From: CAWGQN01 sp963824885
GTDB lineage: Bacteria; Actinomycetota; Actinomycetes; Actinomycetales; Microbacteriaceae
DNA: 37,525 nucleotides
Direction: 5' to 3'
NCBI GenBank assembly: GCA_963824885.1
Contig: CAWGQN010000003.1
Coordinates: 1-37,525 of the forward strand
Shown here: one piece after another, positions 1-9,132 of the stretch
Layout of the letters: every line of letters starts with the position of its first letter
Position numbering within the stretch: position 1 is the first letter of the stretch
Program-made: the position numbers and the translations under genes
Notes under the pieces: generated by a model
Told to the model about the DNA's origin: nothing
What the model saw: only the letters and a program-made list of their open reading frames with translations
Databases searched by the model: none

Positions 1-899
1 CTTTAACCGAGGTCGGCAATTTTCATTGCGAGGTTGTCGGGATTCACTTGATACGGAAGCTCCGTCACCACGAGACACGTGCGACCCTGAATTTCTTCAA
101 CGGTGACGACCGCTCGCATGCTGATCGATCCGCGCCCGGTGCGGTATGCGCTGCTGATCTCCGCGATTGCCGACAATTTGAGCGCCAGTGGGAAAGTCGG
201 GCCCCTTAACTTCGGGCCATGAGCGCTTCGAGCAGCTCTTCGCGGGAGGCGGTTGGATTCGCAATGTGCCACAACGCGCCCTCAGCTACTTCACGTAGGT
301 TGTGCGGAGGAATGTTCGTTGCCATTCCCCATGGCGATACCGACCGAGCCATTCACGAGAAGATTAGGAAAACGCGCGGGAAGTACCGCCGGTTCTTGCG
401 TGCGCCCGTCGTAATTATCGTGAAAATCGACCGTGTCTTCGTCAATGTCTCGCACCATTTCGAGCGCGAGCGGAGCCATCTTGGTCTCGGTGCATCGCGG
501 CGCCGCGGCGCCGTCGTTACCCGATGATCCAAAGTTTCCCTGCCCGAGAGACAGCGGGTATCGAAGACTCCACGGCTGCACAAGACGGACCAGCGCATCA
601 TAAATCGACACATCTCCGTGTGGGTGAAATTGGGCCATTACGTCGCCCACTACCCGGAAACACTTGGAAAACGATTTTTCGGGACGGTATCCGCCGTCGA
701 ACATTGCGTAAATCACGCGGCGATGAACCGGCTTAAGACCGTCGCGTACATCGGGAAGAGCGCGCCCCACAATGACGCTCATCGCGTAGTCGAGATAAGA
801 ACGCTGCATCTCGAGTTGAAGGTCAACCTGGTTGATCTTGCCGTCTGCGCCGATGGCCGATCCGTCCGAAGAAGTCGTGATGTTGTCGCTATCTGTCAT
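1..899 (-). CDS. gyrA: DNA gyrase subunit A, N-terminal part, frame-broken and cut by the window edge
   Basis: Breakage-reunion subunit of the GyrA2B2 type II topoisomerase that introduces negative supercoils. The first 190 residues from the ATG at 897-899 match GyrA clearly (DGLKPVHRRV, QFHPHGD, NLLVNGSVGIA). At the active-site motif, normally PRYTE, the sequence reads PRCTE (codon TGC), so the catalytic tyrosine is replaced by cysteine. Reading then breaks: one extra C (plus strand) in 327-330 leads to a stop near 291, and further single extra Cs at 210, 159 and 7-8 are needed to recover the GyrA sequence down to IADLV at the window edge. All four are insertions. It lies 53 bases downstream of gyrB, as expected for a gyrB-gyrA operon. 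Gyrase A is essential in nearly all bacteria, so errors at a contig end are more likely than true decay; a real pseudogene cannot be excluded. The C-terminal beta-pinwheel domain would lie outside the window. Confidence 0.9.
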
Positions 900-952
900 T
901 GGCTTGAGTCTCCGCTAGCCTCGTCGAGGTGTCGATGTCGTCGATGCGTGTG

Positions 953-2946
953 CTAAATGTCCAGAAATCGCACGTCTTTGGCATTCTTCTGGATGAAACT
1001 TCGTCGGGATTCGACATCCTCACCCATAAGCGTGGCAAAAATTTCGTCGGCGACGGCTGCGTCGTCAAGGGTCACTTGGAGAAGCGTTCGCGTTCCCGGT
1101 CCATCGTCGTGTCCCACAACTCGTGATAGTCCATTTCTCCGAGACCCTTATAGCGCTGAATGCCGTTTTCTTTCGGAATTCTTTTGCCTGCTGCGACGCC
1201 ACCGGTGAGAAGGTCATCGCGCTCTTGGTCGGAAAAAACGAACTCGTGCGCCGCATTGTTCCACTTGAGTCGATACAGCGGTGGCTGCGCGAGGTACACA
1301 TAGCCCCGGTCAATCAGCGGTCGCATATAACGAAAAAGGAGGGTCAATAGCAGCGTAGAGATATGCTGACCGTCAACATCCGCGTCGGCCATCAGAACGA
1401 TTTTGTGATACCGCACCTTGTCTGGATTGAAATCTTCTCCGATTCCGGCGCCGAACGCCGTGATCATCGCTTGGATTTCATTGTTCGCGAGGGCACGGTC
1501 AAGTCGGGCCTTTTCGACGTTGAGAATCTTGCCGCGAAGGGGAAGGATTGCCTGAGTTTGGGGATTTCTCCCCTGGACGGCGGATCCACCGGCCGAATCA
1601 CCCTCGACGAGAAAGATCTCGGACACACTCGGATCCTTGCTTTGACAGTCTTTTAGTTTGCCGGGCATTCCTCCGCTCTCAAGAAGGCCCTTTCGGCGGG
1701 CTGTTTCTCGAGCCTTGCGCGCGGCCATTCGAGCGGTCGCCGCTTGCAAAGCTTTGCGGATTATCTCTTTTGCTTGCCCTGGATTCCGATCAAACCAGTC
1801 CGCAAGCTGTTCACCAGCAACTCGCTGAACAAACGCCTTCGCTTCGGTATTACCGAGCTTCGTCTTCGTTTGGCCTTCGAACTGCGGTTCCGTCAGCTTG
1901 ACCGATACGACCGCGGTGAGCCCTTCGCGCACATCGTCGCCGCTCAGATTGTCGTCTTTTTCCTTGAGGATTCCTTTTTCGCGCGCGTATCGGTTGACGA
2001 GAGACGTGAGAGCGGCTCGAAACCCCTCTTCGTGGGTTCCCCCCTCGTGAGTGTTAATTGTGTTGGCATACGTGTGGACGCTTTCTGTGTACCCGGTCGT
2101 CCACTGCATGGCAACTTCGAGAGCGATTTTTCGATCAGAGTCTTCCGATTCAAAGGAAATGATCTCCGCGTTGACGATATCCGCTTTCTTGGCCGAATTA
2201 AGGTCTTCGACATAGTCAACAAGGCCGTTTTCGTAGAGATATTCACTGTGCGCTTCCCCGCCGCGCGCACCGTCGGCGTCCGGCATTCTAGCTCTCTCGT
2301 CGGTGAGGACGAGTCGTAAACCCTTGTTGAGAAACGCCATCTGTTGAAAGCGCAACCGCAGGGTTTCGTAGTCGAAATCAACCGTCTCGAAGATCTCCTC
2401 GCTGGGCCAAAAGGTAATTGTGGTTCCCGTCTTTGGCGACGGATCGGCGCGAACGAGCGGCGCCGCTGGCACTCCATTCCGATAGGTTTGCCGCCACTCA
2501 AACCCTTGGCGTCGGACCTCGACATCAAGCCGACTCGACAGTGCGTTGACGACCGAACTTCCAACGCCGTGTAAACCACCTGACACCGCGTACCCGCCGC
2601 CGCCAAACTTTCCTCCCGCGTGCAAGAGGGTCAAAACAACTTCGACAGTTGATATTCCCTCCACGGGGTGCGTATCGACGGGGATCCCTCGGCCGTTGTC
2701 GACGACCGTGATGCTCCCGTCTGCACGAATCGTGATGTCAATTCGGTCACAGTGGCCGGCAAGAGCCTCATCGACCGAATTGTCAACGATTTCGTACACC
2801 AAATGGTGGAGTCCGCGCGGTCCCGTCGAACCGATGTACATCCCGGGACGCTTGCGTACGGCCTCGAGGCCCTCGAGAACCTGGATCGCGTGTGCCCCGT
2901 ATTCCCCCTTGTCGTCAGGGTGGATCTGGTTCGATTCAAGTGCCAT
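953..2946 (-). CDS. gyrB: DNA gyrase subunit B, one frame break near the C-terminus
   Basis: ATPase subunit of DNA gyrase. GHKL ATPase motifs are present (EIVDNSVDEA near residue 52, GRGIPVD, GGLHGVGSS near 122), followed by the transducer and the TOPRIM domain (LVEGDSAGG near 446, DADVDG near 521) and the RYKGLGEM motif. The continuous frame ends at 1072 with an unnatural tail after ELWDTTMD. Adding one base in the C run near 1096-1101 restores the normal GyrB ending (residues PGTRTLLQVTLDDAA through the terminal RFLDI), with a TAG at 953-955. The full protein would be about 664 residues, within the usual range for the family. The ATG at 2944-2946 begins the conserved N-terminal region. Order dciA-gyrB-gyrA on the same strand matches other actinobacterial origins. 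Confidence 0.95.
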
Positions 2947-3022
2947 ATTTGGTGGGAGCTCCTGATTTAACGTCGCGCAATTCGCCCTTTAGCCTATCAA
3001 GACAAGCGCTCGACTGAGGCCG

Positions 3023-3049
3023 AGGCGCCATTCTGACGCCTTTTTTTCT
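3023..3049 (+). terminator. Hairpin with T-tract in the dciA-gyrB gap, oriented against the genes
   Basis: AGGCG (3023-3027) pairs with CGCCT (3037-3041) around a 9-base loop and is followed by seven T, which has intrinsic-terminator shape on the plus strand. Both neighbouring genes run on the minus strand, so it would only stop antisense transcripts. On the minus strand the A-tract precedes the stem and would not terminate. The stem is only five pairs, so function is uncertain. Confidence 0.35.
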
Positions 3050-3072
3050 TTGTGTTGGTCAGATTTGCATTA

Positions 3073-3567
3073 TCAACCGTAAGTATCGCGCGGACCACGC
3101 CCTGGAATTGCTCTCGGGCCGCGTTTCCACGAAGGGGCCTGGGGTCCAATAAACCGAATGGAGTCGATACCTGAATCTGGGAATTCGACCGAAATGCGCG
3201 TCATGATGTCGCTCAGCATGAGCCTCAACTGAGTCGCCCACGCTGTCGAGTCACATCGAACGACGAGAACGCGCTCCCTTATCTCTTCTGGTTGACTGTG
3301 TTTTGCCGTCTCGTTGCCCACAAGATTGACCCATGAGAGCACAACATCGGATTGGGCGAGAGAGGGATTCCAGCCCATGTCATGCGTGAACGTCGCGAGA
3401 ACGTCACGGACGTTATTCGGATCCCGGCCAGAACCGAAAGGAATGCTGTCGACCAACCGAGAGCGCCGGCGAAATCGCCGACGATTCGACCGTTGTGTGG
3501 GATCTCCAAAGAGCTCTTTGAGGCGCCGGTAGACAACCAATGATTCCGGCTCGTCGAACTCACTCAT
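3073..3567 (-). CDS. dciA: DciA/DUF721 family protein
   Basis: DUF721-domain protein of about 164 residues in the position (recF-X-gyrB) typical of actinobacteria. Family knowledge: DciA proteins interact with the replicative helicase DnaB and support its loading in bacteria lacking DnaC/DnaI. The N-terminal part is rich in Arg (RSNRRRFRRRSR); the conserved C-terminal part carries the DUF721 pattern VLSWVNLVGNETAKHSQPE followed by VLVVRCDSTAWATQLRLM. The frame stays open upstream to 3639, but the ATG at 3567 gives MSEFDEPESLVVYRRLKELF, the usual family start, and overlaps the end of recF by 8 bases, suggesting translational coupling. The upstream extension overlaps conserved recF sequence and was left out. 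Confidence 0.85.
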   Translation of the reverse strand: MSEFDEPESLVVYRRLKELFGDPTQRSNRRRFRRRSRLVDSIPFGSGRDPNNVRDVLATFTHDMGWNPSLAQSDVVLSWVNLVGNETAKHSQPEEIRERVLVVRCDSTAWATQLRLMLSDIMTRISVEFPDSGIDSIRFIGPQAPSWKRGPRAIPGRGPRDTYG

Positions 3568-4737
3568 CGTTTTCCCCCGAGATGGTTCCGCCAACGACGT
3601 GCACGATTCGAGAAGCGGAATTGAGCGGAACATCCTCACTGACGGCCGCAGTCACCACTACTTGCTCGTAGTCCTGAATCGCACTCGCTAGCCGTGAGCG
3701 ACGCACCTCGTCGAGCTCGGCAAAAACATCGTCGAGTATTAAACAGGATCTCCTGATTGTGACGATTCGCGCAATAGCTCGGCCGATGCCAATCGCAACG
3801 CTATGACGAATGACCAACTTTCACCGTGGCTCGCATACCCCTTCGTTGGTAACCCGCGAAGCGAGAAGACACAGTCATCCCGGTGTGGACCGATGAGCGT
3901 GACACCTCGGTCAATTTCGCGGGACCGAATTCGCGATAATGCTGCCGCAAATCGAGACTCGGTCGGGTTATCGGGAGCGGGAATATTTTTCCCCTCGTTC
4001 TCCGGCCGACCGGTGTCGTCCATCGATTCGGGATCGCCCGAGTCGATCGAGAGTTGGGAACTAATATCGGGTTTGTGGTCGTGTCCTACAATCGCGAAGT
4101 ACGCCTCGGCGAGGGGAGTTTTCAGTTGGCGAATGAGGAAGAGACGCGCGTCGATAATTTGAGAACCGAGCGAAATCAAGCGCTCGTCCCACACGTCAAG
4201 AACATGGCGGTTCGCACTCGCTCTCTCCGCTGATCGGAGTGACTTTAATAGTGAGTTTCGCTGGCGAACAACGCGATCATAGTCCGCAAGAACAGAAGAA
4301 AATCGTGGCCGATATGCCACCAGAAGCTCATCACTAAACTGTCTCCGGTTGGCTGGGCCACCGCGAATGAGGGAAAGATCCTCAGGAGCAAACAGCACGC
4401 TCGAAAAATACTGTGGGACATCGCGAATTCGGGCGACCGAGCGATTGAGTTGTGCACGATTGGCAGAATTGCGGTTGAGTTGCAGTTCAATCAAGATCTC
4501 GCGATCCTCGTGCGCCACAACCGCTCTCACGACGGCAGAATCGGTTCCCTGTCTAATGAGAGCACCGTCGTTCGAAACACGATGAGAGCAAAGCACACTG
4601 AGGTATCCCAGCGATTCCACCAAATTAGTCTTGCCCTGACCATTGAGTCCAAGGATCAGGTTTTGTCCGGGCTCGAATTCGACTTCCGCACGCTCATAGT
4701 TGCGAAAGTCGGTCAGACTCAAGCGGACAACTCTCAC
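3560..4737 (-). CDS. recF: RecF recombination mediator, one frame break near the C-terminus
   Basis: SMC-like ATPase that helps load RecA at gaps. The N-terminus (VVRLSLTDFRNY), Walker A GLNGQGKTNL, and the internal FAPEDLSLIRGGPANRRQF and IGPHRDD motifs are clear. The continuous frame ends at 3739 just after SGDPV; the next frame continues immediately with LILDDVFAELDEVRRSRL (Walker B and D-loop) to a stop at 3560. One missing T (A on the plus strand) in the short run near 3739-3743 explains the break. Without Walker B the protein would be inactive, so as written the gene is broken. The GTG at 4737, preceded by GAGG, sits 10 bases after the gnd stop and gives the usual start; an in-frame extension to 4800 only overlaps gnd. 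Confidence 0.9.
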
Positions 4738-4747
4738 AACCTCGCGG

Positions 4748-5635
4748 TCACTCCACCTTCTTGAGGGAGTGGCCACCGAATTGGTTTCGGAGTGCAGCAA
4801 CCGCTTTCATCGCGGGCGACTCGGCTTGCCTCGAGACGAATCGGGCAAAAATCGATGCCGTGATTGCGGGAACCGGAACCGCATTCGCGATCGCTTCCTC
4901 AATCGTCCATCGACCCTCTCCAGAATCGTCGACGTAGCCCTCAATTGCCGCGAAATCAGGGTCTTCCTTAAGCGCGAGAACGAGCAATTCCAACAACCAG
5001 GATCGAACAACAGTTCCCCGTTGCCATGCCGTAAATGTTTCAGGAACATTCTTCACAATGTCAGAACGACGTGTGAGAAGTTCGTATCCCTCAGCATACG
5101 CTTGCATGAGTGCGTATTCGATTCCGTTATGTACCATTTTTGCATAGTGCCCCGCACCCACGTCGCCAACATGGACAAATCCCTCGTCGCGCGGTCCGTC
5201 TGGGCGAAGCGCGTCGAAAACGGGCATTGCAAAATCGACGTCGTTTTTCGAGCCGCCAATCATGAGTCCGTAGCCGTTCTCTTTACCCCACACGCCGCCC
5301 GAAACGCCCGCGTCAAGGTAGTTGATCCCCTTATCGGCGAGGATAGCGGCGTGTTTGATGTCGTCAGTAAAACGTGAGTTTCCGCCGTCAATAACACGAT
5401 CTCCCGGCGACAGTAGGGTCGAAAGCTCTTTCACGACGCCCTCGGTCACGTTTCCAGCGGGGACCATTATCCACACGAGTCTCGGTGCGGGAAGAACGGT
5501 GACGAGATCGCCGAGGGATTCTACGTCGCTTTTCTCACGGTGATGATCGTAACCGGTGACGTCTATGCCCTTGAGCCGCAGACGCTCGCGCATGAAGTCG
5601 CCCATTTTACCGAGTCCGACAATACCAATGTGCAT
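4748..5635 (-). CDS. gnd: 6-phosphogluconate dehydrogenase, decarboxylating (short GntZ-like form)
   Basis: Oxidises 6-phosphogluconate to ribulose 5-phosphate with release of CO2 (oxidative pentose phosphate pathway). The N-terminal Rossmann motif is GIVGLGKMG (residues 4-12). The family signature GVSGGVWGKENGYGLMIGG lies near residue 111, and the catalytic-helix region AKMVHNGIEYALMQAYAEGYELL near 163. At 295 residues it is the short, dimeric class (about 300 residues) rather than the 470-residue enteric class. Family knowledge says short forms are often NAD-preferring; cofactor is not proven here. It lies between dnaN and recF, a conserved actinobacterial position, 33 bases after dnaN and 10 bases before recF, so it is probably cotranscribed with the replication genes. 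Confidence 0.92.
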   Translation of the reverse strand: MHIGIVGLGKMGDFMRERLRLKGIDVTGYDHHREKSDVESLGDLVTVLPAPRLVWIMVPAGNVTEGVVKELSTLLSPGDRVIDGGNSRFTDDIKHAAILADKGINYLDAGVSGGVWGKENGYGLMIGGSKNDVDFAMPVFDALRPDGPRDEGFVHVGDVGAGHYAKMVHNGIEYALMQAYAEGYELLTRRSDIVKNVPETFTAWQRGTVVRSWLLELLVLALKEDPDFAAIEGYVDDSGEGRWTIEEAIANAVPVPAITASIFARFVSRQAESPAMKAVAALRNQFGGHSLKKVE

Positions 5636-5668
5636 GTGTGCCCTTTTCTAATTTCCTTATAAGTCGGT

Positions 5669-6817
5669 CTATCGCAATAAAAGGTTGGGCTGCAAAAGAT
5701 ACCGATAGTCATCTGAGCCCGCTCGTTCTTTGCTCGACTGACTCGTGATGAGAACCGGTCCCGGCTTATTCGGCTTATCGGTTTTCGTGAATGAAATGCG
5801 AACGAACTCTGAGTGCAACGCTGTTAATCCGTCGAGGAGGTACTGAGGTTTCAACGATATGACCGTTTCATCGCCGGTAAGGAGCCCGTCAATTGTTTCC
5901 GATGCTTGAGCACTTCCTGAACCAATTGCTTCGAGCATGACCCCGTCATGCCCGAATGAAAAGCGAACTGCCGCTTCGCGATCAAGAACAAGAGAAACAC
6001 GCCGGGTCGCTTCGATCACGTCCGCCGTGCTCATCACCGCGTAATTGTCGACGGAGTCGGGGAACAACCTTTTCACCGGCGGAAAGTTTCCCTTAATCAA
6101 GAGAGACGTGACGGTCTTGTTGTCGGCCGTAAAAGCGATCAGTTCGCGGTCGTCTCGATTAGAAAAAGCAATCGAAATCGTTCCAGCGTTGCCAAAGACC
6201 TTTCCGACCTCTTGAAGTGTCCGAGCGGGAATGAGCGCCGTTTTCTGTTCTTCGGAACCACGTGAACCCGGATCCCAGTCGATATTTCGGACGGCAACGC
6301 GATATCGATCAGTAGCGATGATTCCGAGGTGAGTACCAGAAATTTCGAGTTCTACTCCCGTAATAACGGGCGTGACGTCGTCACGAGAAGCCGCGACAAC
6401 GACTTGAGACACTGCGACGGCAAACTCATCCGCGCGAACGAGACCGCTGCGGTCGCCAGCGCGCGGCAACGTCGGATATTCCTCAATTGGCATAGATAAA
6501 AGCGTGAATTCTGCCGACCCACACGAGACCGTCACATTCGATTGTTGTGCCTCAAATCGAACCGGAGCGTTCGGGAGCCGGTTTGCAATCTCCGCGAGAA
6601 GCCGACCCGAAACAAGCACTGCTCCCGATTCCTCAACCGATACGGCCATCGTCAGTCGTGAAGATACCTCGTAGTCAAAAGAGGACAGCTCGATTCCATC
6701 AGAAGTTGCCTCAATCAACACACCGCTCAAAATGGGTAGCGTCGTGCGTTGGGGGAGCAACTTGACTGCAAACGAGACGGCTTCGCTGAAGACATCACGG
6801 TTGGCTTCAAACTTCAC
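5669..6817 (-). CDS. dnaN: DNA polymerase III beta subunit (sliding clamp)
   Basis: Ring-shaped processivity factor for DNA polymerase III, also the docking platform for many replication and repair proteins. 382 residues, as expected for the three-domain clamp. Recognisable stretches are LLPQRTTLPILSGVLIEA near residue 20, EYPTLPRA near 124, IIATDRYRVAVR near 175, and the C-terminal segment that normally ends the clamp (PVLITSQ then YLLQPNLLLR, where MPM is more usual in other phyla). The frame is intact. The ATG at 6815-6817 follows GAGGGG at a suitable distance. It is separated from dnaA by a 370-base origin segment. Confidence 0.95.
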   Translation of the reverse strand: MKFEANRDVFSEAVSFAVKLLPQRTTLPILSGVLIEATSDGIELSSFDYEVSSRLTMAVSVEESGAVLVSGRLLAEIANRLPNAPVRFEAQQSNVTVSCGSAEFTLLSMPIEEYPTLPRAGDRSGLVRADEFAVAVSQVVVAASRDDVTPVITGVELEISGTHLGIIATDRYRVAVRNIDWDPGSRGSEEQKTALIPARTLQEVGKVFGNAGTISIAFSNRDDRELIAFTADNKTVTSLLIKGNFPPVKRLFPDSVDNYAVMSTADVIEATRRVSLVLDREAAVRFSFGHDGVMLEAIGSGSAQASETIDGLLTGDETVISLKPQYLLDGLTALHSEFVRISFTKTDKPNKPGPVLITSQSSKERAGSDDYRYLLQPNLLLR

Positions 6818-7187
6818 GGGGACCCCTCTCGGTTACTCGACTCATCGGTGCAATGGTAGCGGTGTTATTTGGAGACGCGAAGCCTTGCGAATTCGGTCAA
6901 GGTTATTGATTTCTTAAACGGTGAAATTAAGAGGTTAATCTTCTTAACCGGTGTGGAATATGTGGACAACTCTCGAATCGCCTTTGTTTCGAAGGAAACG
7001 ACAAGCTTGTAAGTTGTGTGCGATCAGTGGATTGAATCTATTCGATTTGGGAAATGCATTTTATTTCATCGAAGCTCTTCACATAGAGGGTTCGAGATCC
7101 CACAAATAACTCGTGATTATCCACCGTATTCCACAGGTTATCCACACGTGGGAAAGTCACTAATTTCGTGAATTCTTCTTTCGGTTT
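6818..7187. other. oriC segment between dnaN and dnaA: DnaA boxes, AT-rich repeats
   Basis: Non-coding gap with five DnaA-box-like 9-mers. Exact ones are TGTGGACAA at 6961-6969 and TTATCCACA at 7138-7146; one-mismatch ones are TGTGGAATA at 6952-6960, TTATCCACC at 7117-7125 and TATTCCACA at 7127-7135. Beside the left boxes is an AT-rich imperfect tandem repeat (6901-6923 and 6933-6953) that includes a perfect inverted repeat GGTTAA-5-TTAACC at 6933-6949. A second AT-rich stretch lies at 7030-7075. In actinobacteria oriC is usually in this gap. The AT-rich segments are the candidate unwinding element (inference). Confidence 0.85.
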
Positions 7188-8588
7188 TCAATAACGCTGA
7201 CTTTGCTTAATGCGGCTTGTCAGTTCGGTCACTTGGTTGTAAATTGACCGTCGCTCTTTCAAGAGCTCACTGATCTTTTTATTTGCATACATGACCGTTG
7301 TGTGGTCGCGATTTCCAAAGAGCTGTCCAATTTTGGGGAGCGACAGGTTGGTCAGTTCTCTACACAGATACATGGCGATTTGGCGTGCGGTCGCGATTGC
7401 TTGTGATCGCGACGAACCATAGAGGTCGTCGACCGTTAGTTTGAAGTAGTCCGCGGTGTGGTTGATGATGTCGACCGGAGAGATGACATTGTCTTCGTCG
7501 AGGGTAATGATGTCTTTCAATACCGTTTGAACGAGAGCCATATCGACCGCGGTGCGATTGAGGCTTGCGAAAGCGGTCACTCGAATGAGGGTGCCCTCAA
7601 GCTCTCGGATGTTCGACGACACTTTGGATGCCATGTATTCAAGAATGTCGTCGGGGACCTGAAGTTTTTCGCTTTGCGCTTTCTTGCGAAGGATTGCTAT
7701 TCGCGTTTCGAGGTCGGGTGCTTGAACGTCGGTGATGAGACCCCATTCGAACCGTGACCGCATTCGATCTTCAAAACCGGTGAGGTGCTTGGGTGGCAGG
7801 TCACTCGTAATGACGACTTGCTTGTTGTGGTCGTGAAGCGTGTTGAAGGTGTGGAAAAACGCCTCCTGGGTTTCAGCGCGACCCTGCAGGAATTGAATAT
7901 CGTCGATCAAGAGAATGTCGATGTCGCGGTATCGGGATTGAAAAAGTGAGCCTCGATTGTTGGCGATCGAGTTGATGAAGTCGTTCGTGAACTCTTCGGA
8001 GCTGACATATCGAACCCTTATTCCCGCGTAGAGACTCATCGCATAGTGCCCAATTGCGTGCAGCAAGTGCGTCTTTCCGAGTCCGGATTCACCGTAAATA
8101 AAGAGCGGGTTATAGGCTTTCGCGGGAGCTTCAGCGACCGCGACGGCTGCCGCGTGGGCAAAGCGATTCGACCCACCAATGACGAAGTTGTCGAAGCTGT
8201 ACTTCGGATTCAGTCTCGTCTCAGAATCCCGCACGAGCCGCGAATCAATGAGTGGAGCTGGCGGGTCTTCGGAGGGTTCAACGAGCGAGACCGGATTGAT
8301 TGGGACGGGTTCGGAACCAATCTCAGGATTCACGACAATCGCAAAAGTCGAAATGTCTAACGATTCGTCAAGAGACCCAATCGCGCTCAAAAGGGGCATT
8401 CTCGCGCGCTGCTCTAACATGCCCCTCGTAAATTCATTGGGAACCTCAAGGTAGAGAGTGCCAGCCATTATTCCCTTGGGTTCTACAAGGCTCACAAAAC
8501 CGTAAAGCGGCGGAGTGATTCGGTCGTCACTTGACAACGTTGCTAACACCGAGTTCCACGTGTCAACGATGGATTTTTCCGCCGTCAT
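7188..8588 (-). CDS. dnaA: Chromosomal replication initiator protein DnaA
   Basis: AAA+ protein that binds DnaA boxes, melts oriC and helps load DnaB. 466 residues with an N-terminal domain I, an acidic and proline-rich linker (about residues 85-115), Walker A GESGLGKTHL near 166, Walker B LLIDDIQF near 226, sensor-type ITSDLPP, and the C-terminal DNA-binding helix-turn-helix with GNRDHTTVMYANKKI near 425. The frame is intact. The ATG at 8586-8588 gives the usual N-terminus. DnaA boxes on both sides point to autoregulation and origin function. The gene reads toward dnaN, and rpmH diverges on the other side. Confidence 0.97.
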   Translation of the reverse strand: MTAEKSIVDTWNSVLATLSSDDRITPPLYGFVSLVEPKGIMAGTLYLEVPNEFTRGMLEQRARMPLLSAIGSLDESLDISTFAIVVNPEIGSEPVPINPVSLVEPSEDPPAPLIDSRLVRDSETRLNPKYSFDNFVIGGSNRFAHAAAVAVAEAPAKAYNPLFIYGESGLGKTHLLHAIGHYAMSLYAGIRVRYVSSEEFTNDFINSIANNRGSLFQSRYRDIDILLIDDIQFLQGRAETQEAFFHTFNTLHDHNKQVVITSDLPPKHLTGFEDRMRSRFEWGLITDVQAPDLETRIAILRKKAQSEKLQVPDDILEYMASKVSSNIRELEGTLIRVTAFASLNRTAVDMALVQTVLKDIITLDEDNVISPVDIINHTADYFKLTVDDLYGSSRSQAIATARQIAMYLCRELTNLSLPKIGQLFGNRDHTTVMYANKKISELLKERRSIYNQVTELTSRIKQSQRY

Positions 8589-8665
8589 TTATCGCACTAC
8601 CCTTCGCGGAACCAATACACAACGGAATCCGCACTCCCTATCGAACCGACCTCGAACTAGGCCAG

Positions 8666-8770
8666 TTATTCACATGGTTATCCACTGATGATGCACGAGG
8701 GTTCGGGATTCACGCCTCGGACGTGGATAACCTGGGGATAACTCGCTCATTCACGCTAGCGAGTGGACAA
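8666..8770. promoter_or_regulatory. DnaA-box cluster between dnaA and rpmH
   Basis: Five near-consensus boxes in about 105 bases: TTATTCACA 8666-8674, TTATCCACT 8678-8686, CGTGGATAA 8722-8730, TGGGGATAA 8733-8741 and AGTGGACAA 8762-8770. Each differs by one base from TTATCCACA or TTGTCCACA on one strand. They lie upstream of dnaA, so they could control dnaA transcription or form the second half of a bipartite origin flanking dnaA. Confidence 0.7.
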
Positions 8771-8861
8771 GTTCGAAGCAAACTTTTCTCGAAATGAACA
8801 GAATTCGCTCGCGTGGTGTGGCGAGAAAAATCAACTCGCGGTGTCGAACATCGCGTGCAGT

Positions 8862-8890
8862 TTGACCGAAAGAGTGCGAGGCCGTAGATT
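8862..8890 (+). promoter_or_regulatory. Housekeeping-type promoter for rpmH
   Basis: TTGACC at 8862-8867 and TAGATT at 8885-8890 with a 17-base spacer form a good sigma-70/SigA-class promoter, about 80 bases before the rpmH start. This is the only strong promoter-like pair seen in the dnaA-rpmH gap on the plus strand. Confidence 0.6.
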
Positions 8891-8973
8891 TGATCAGTTG
8901 CCGTCAGGTTTTCGGCTTCCCACAACGTTCCGGGTTCAATTACCCGCGTAATCTAATTTTCTGGAGATCGAGA

Positions 8974-9111
8974 ATGACCAAGAGAACCTTCCGGCCGAAT
9001 AATCGTCGCCGCGCGAAAGTTCATGGTTTCCGTCTTCGCATGCGTACTCGCGCCGGTCGTGGCATCGTGGCGGCTCGCCGTCGCAAAGGCCGCACCGAAT
9101 TGTCCGCCTAG
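8974..9111 (+). CDS. rpmH: 50S ribosomal protein L34
   Basis: 45-residue, strongly basic protein of the large ribosomal subunit. The sequence MTKRTFRPNNRRRAKVHGFR followed by RMRTRAGRGIVAARRRKGR is the standard L34 pattern and length. The ATG at 8974 is preceded by GGAGA at 8963-8967. It starts the rightward gene group (rpmH-rnpA-yidD-yidC), the most conserved order next to bacterial dnaA. Confidence 0.97.
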   Translation: MTKRTFRPNNRRRAKVHGFRLRMRTRAGRGIVAARRRKGRTELSA

Positions 9112-9132
9112 GCGGAGGGTGGGCGGCCAACG

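Noticed and set aside
1..2970. Many plus-strand open frames opposite gyrA and gyrB
   Set aside because: They are shadows of the real minus-strand genes; none shows a family motif or ribosome-binding site.
3739..3743. Programmed frameshifting as an explanation for recF and other breaks
   Set aside because: The sites share no slippery heptamer or downstream structure, and both +1 and -1 changes are needed in different genes.
8554..8566. parS-like TTCCACGTGTCAA inside dnaA
   Set aside because: Three mismatches to the palindromic core and within coding sequence.
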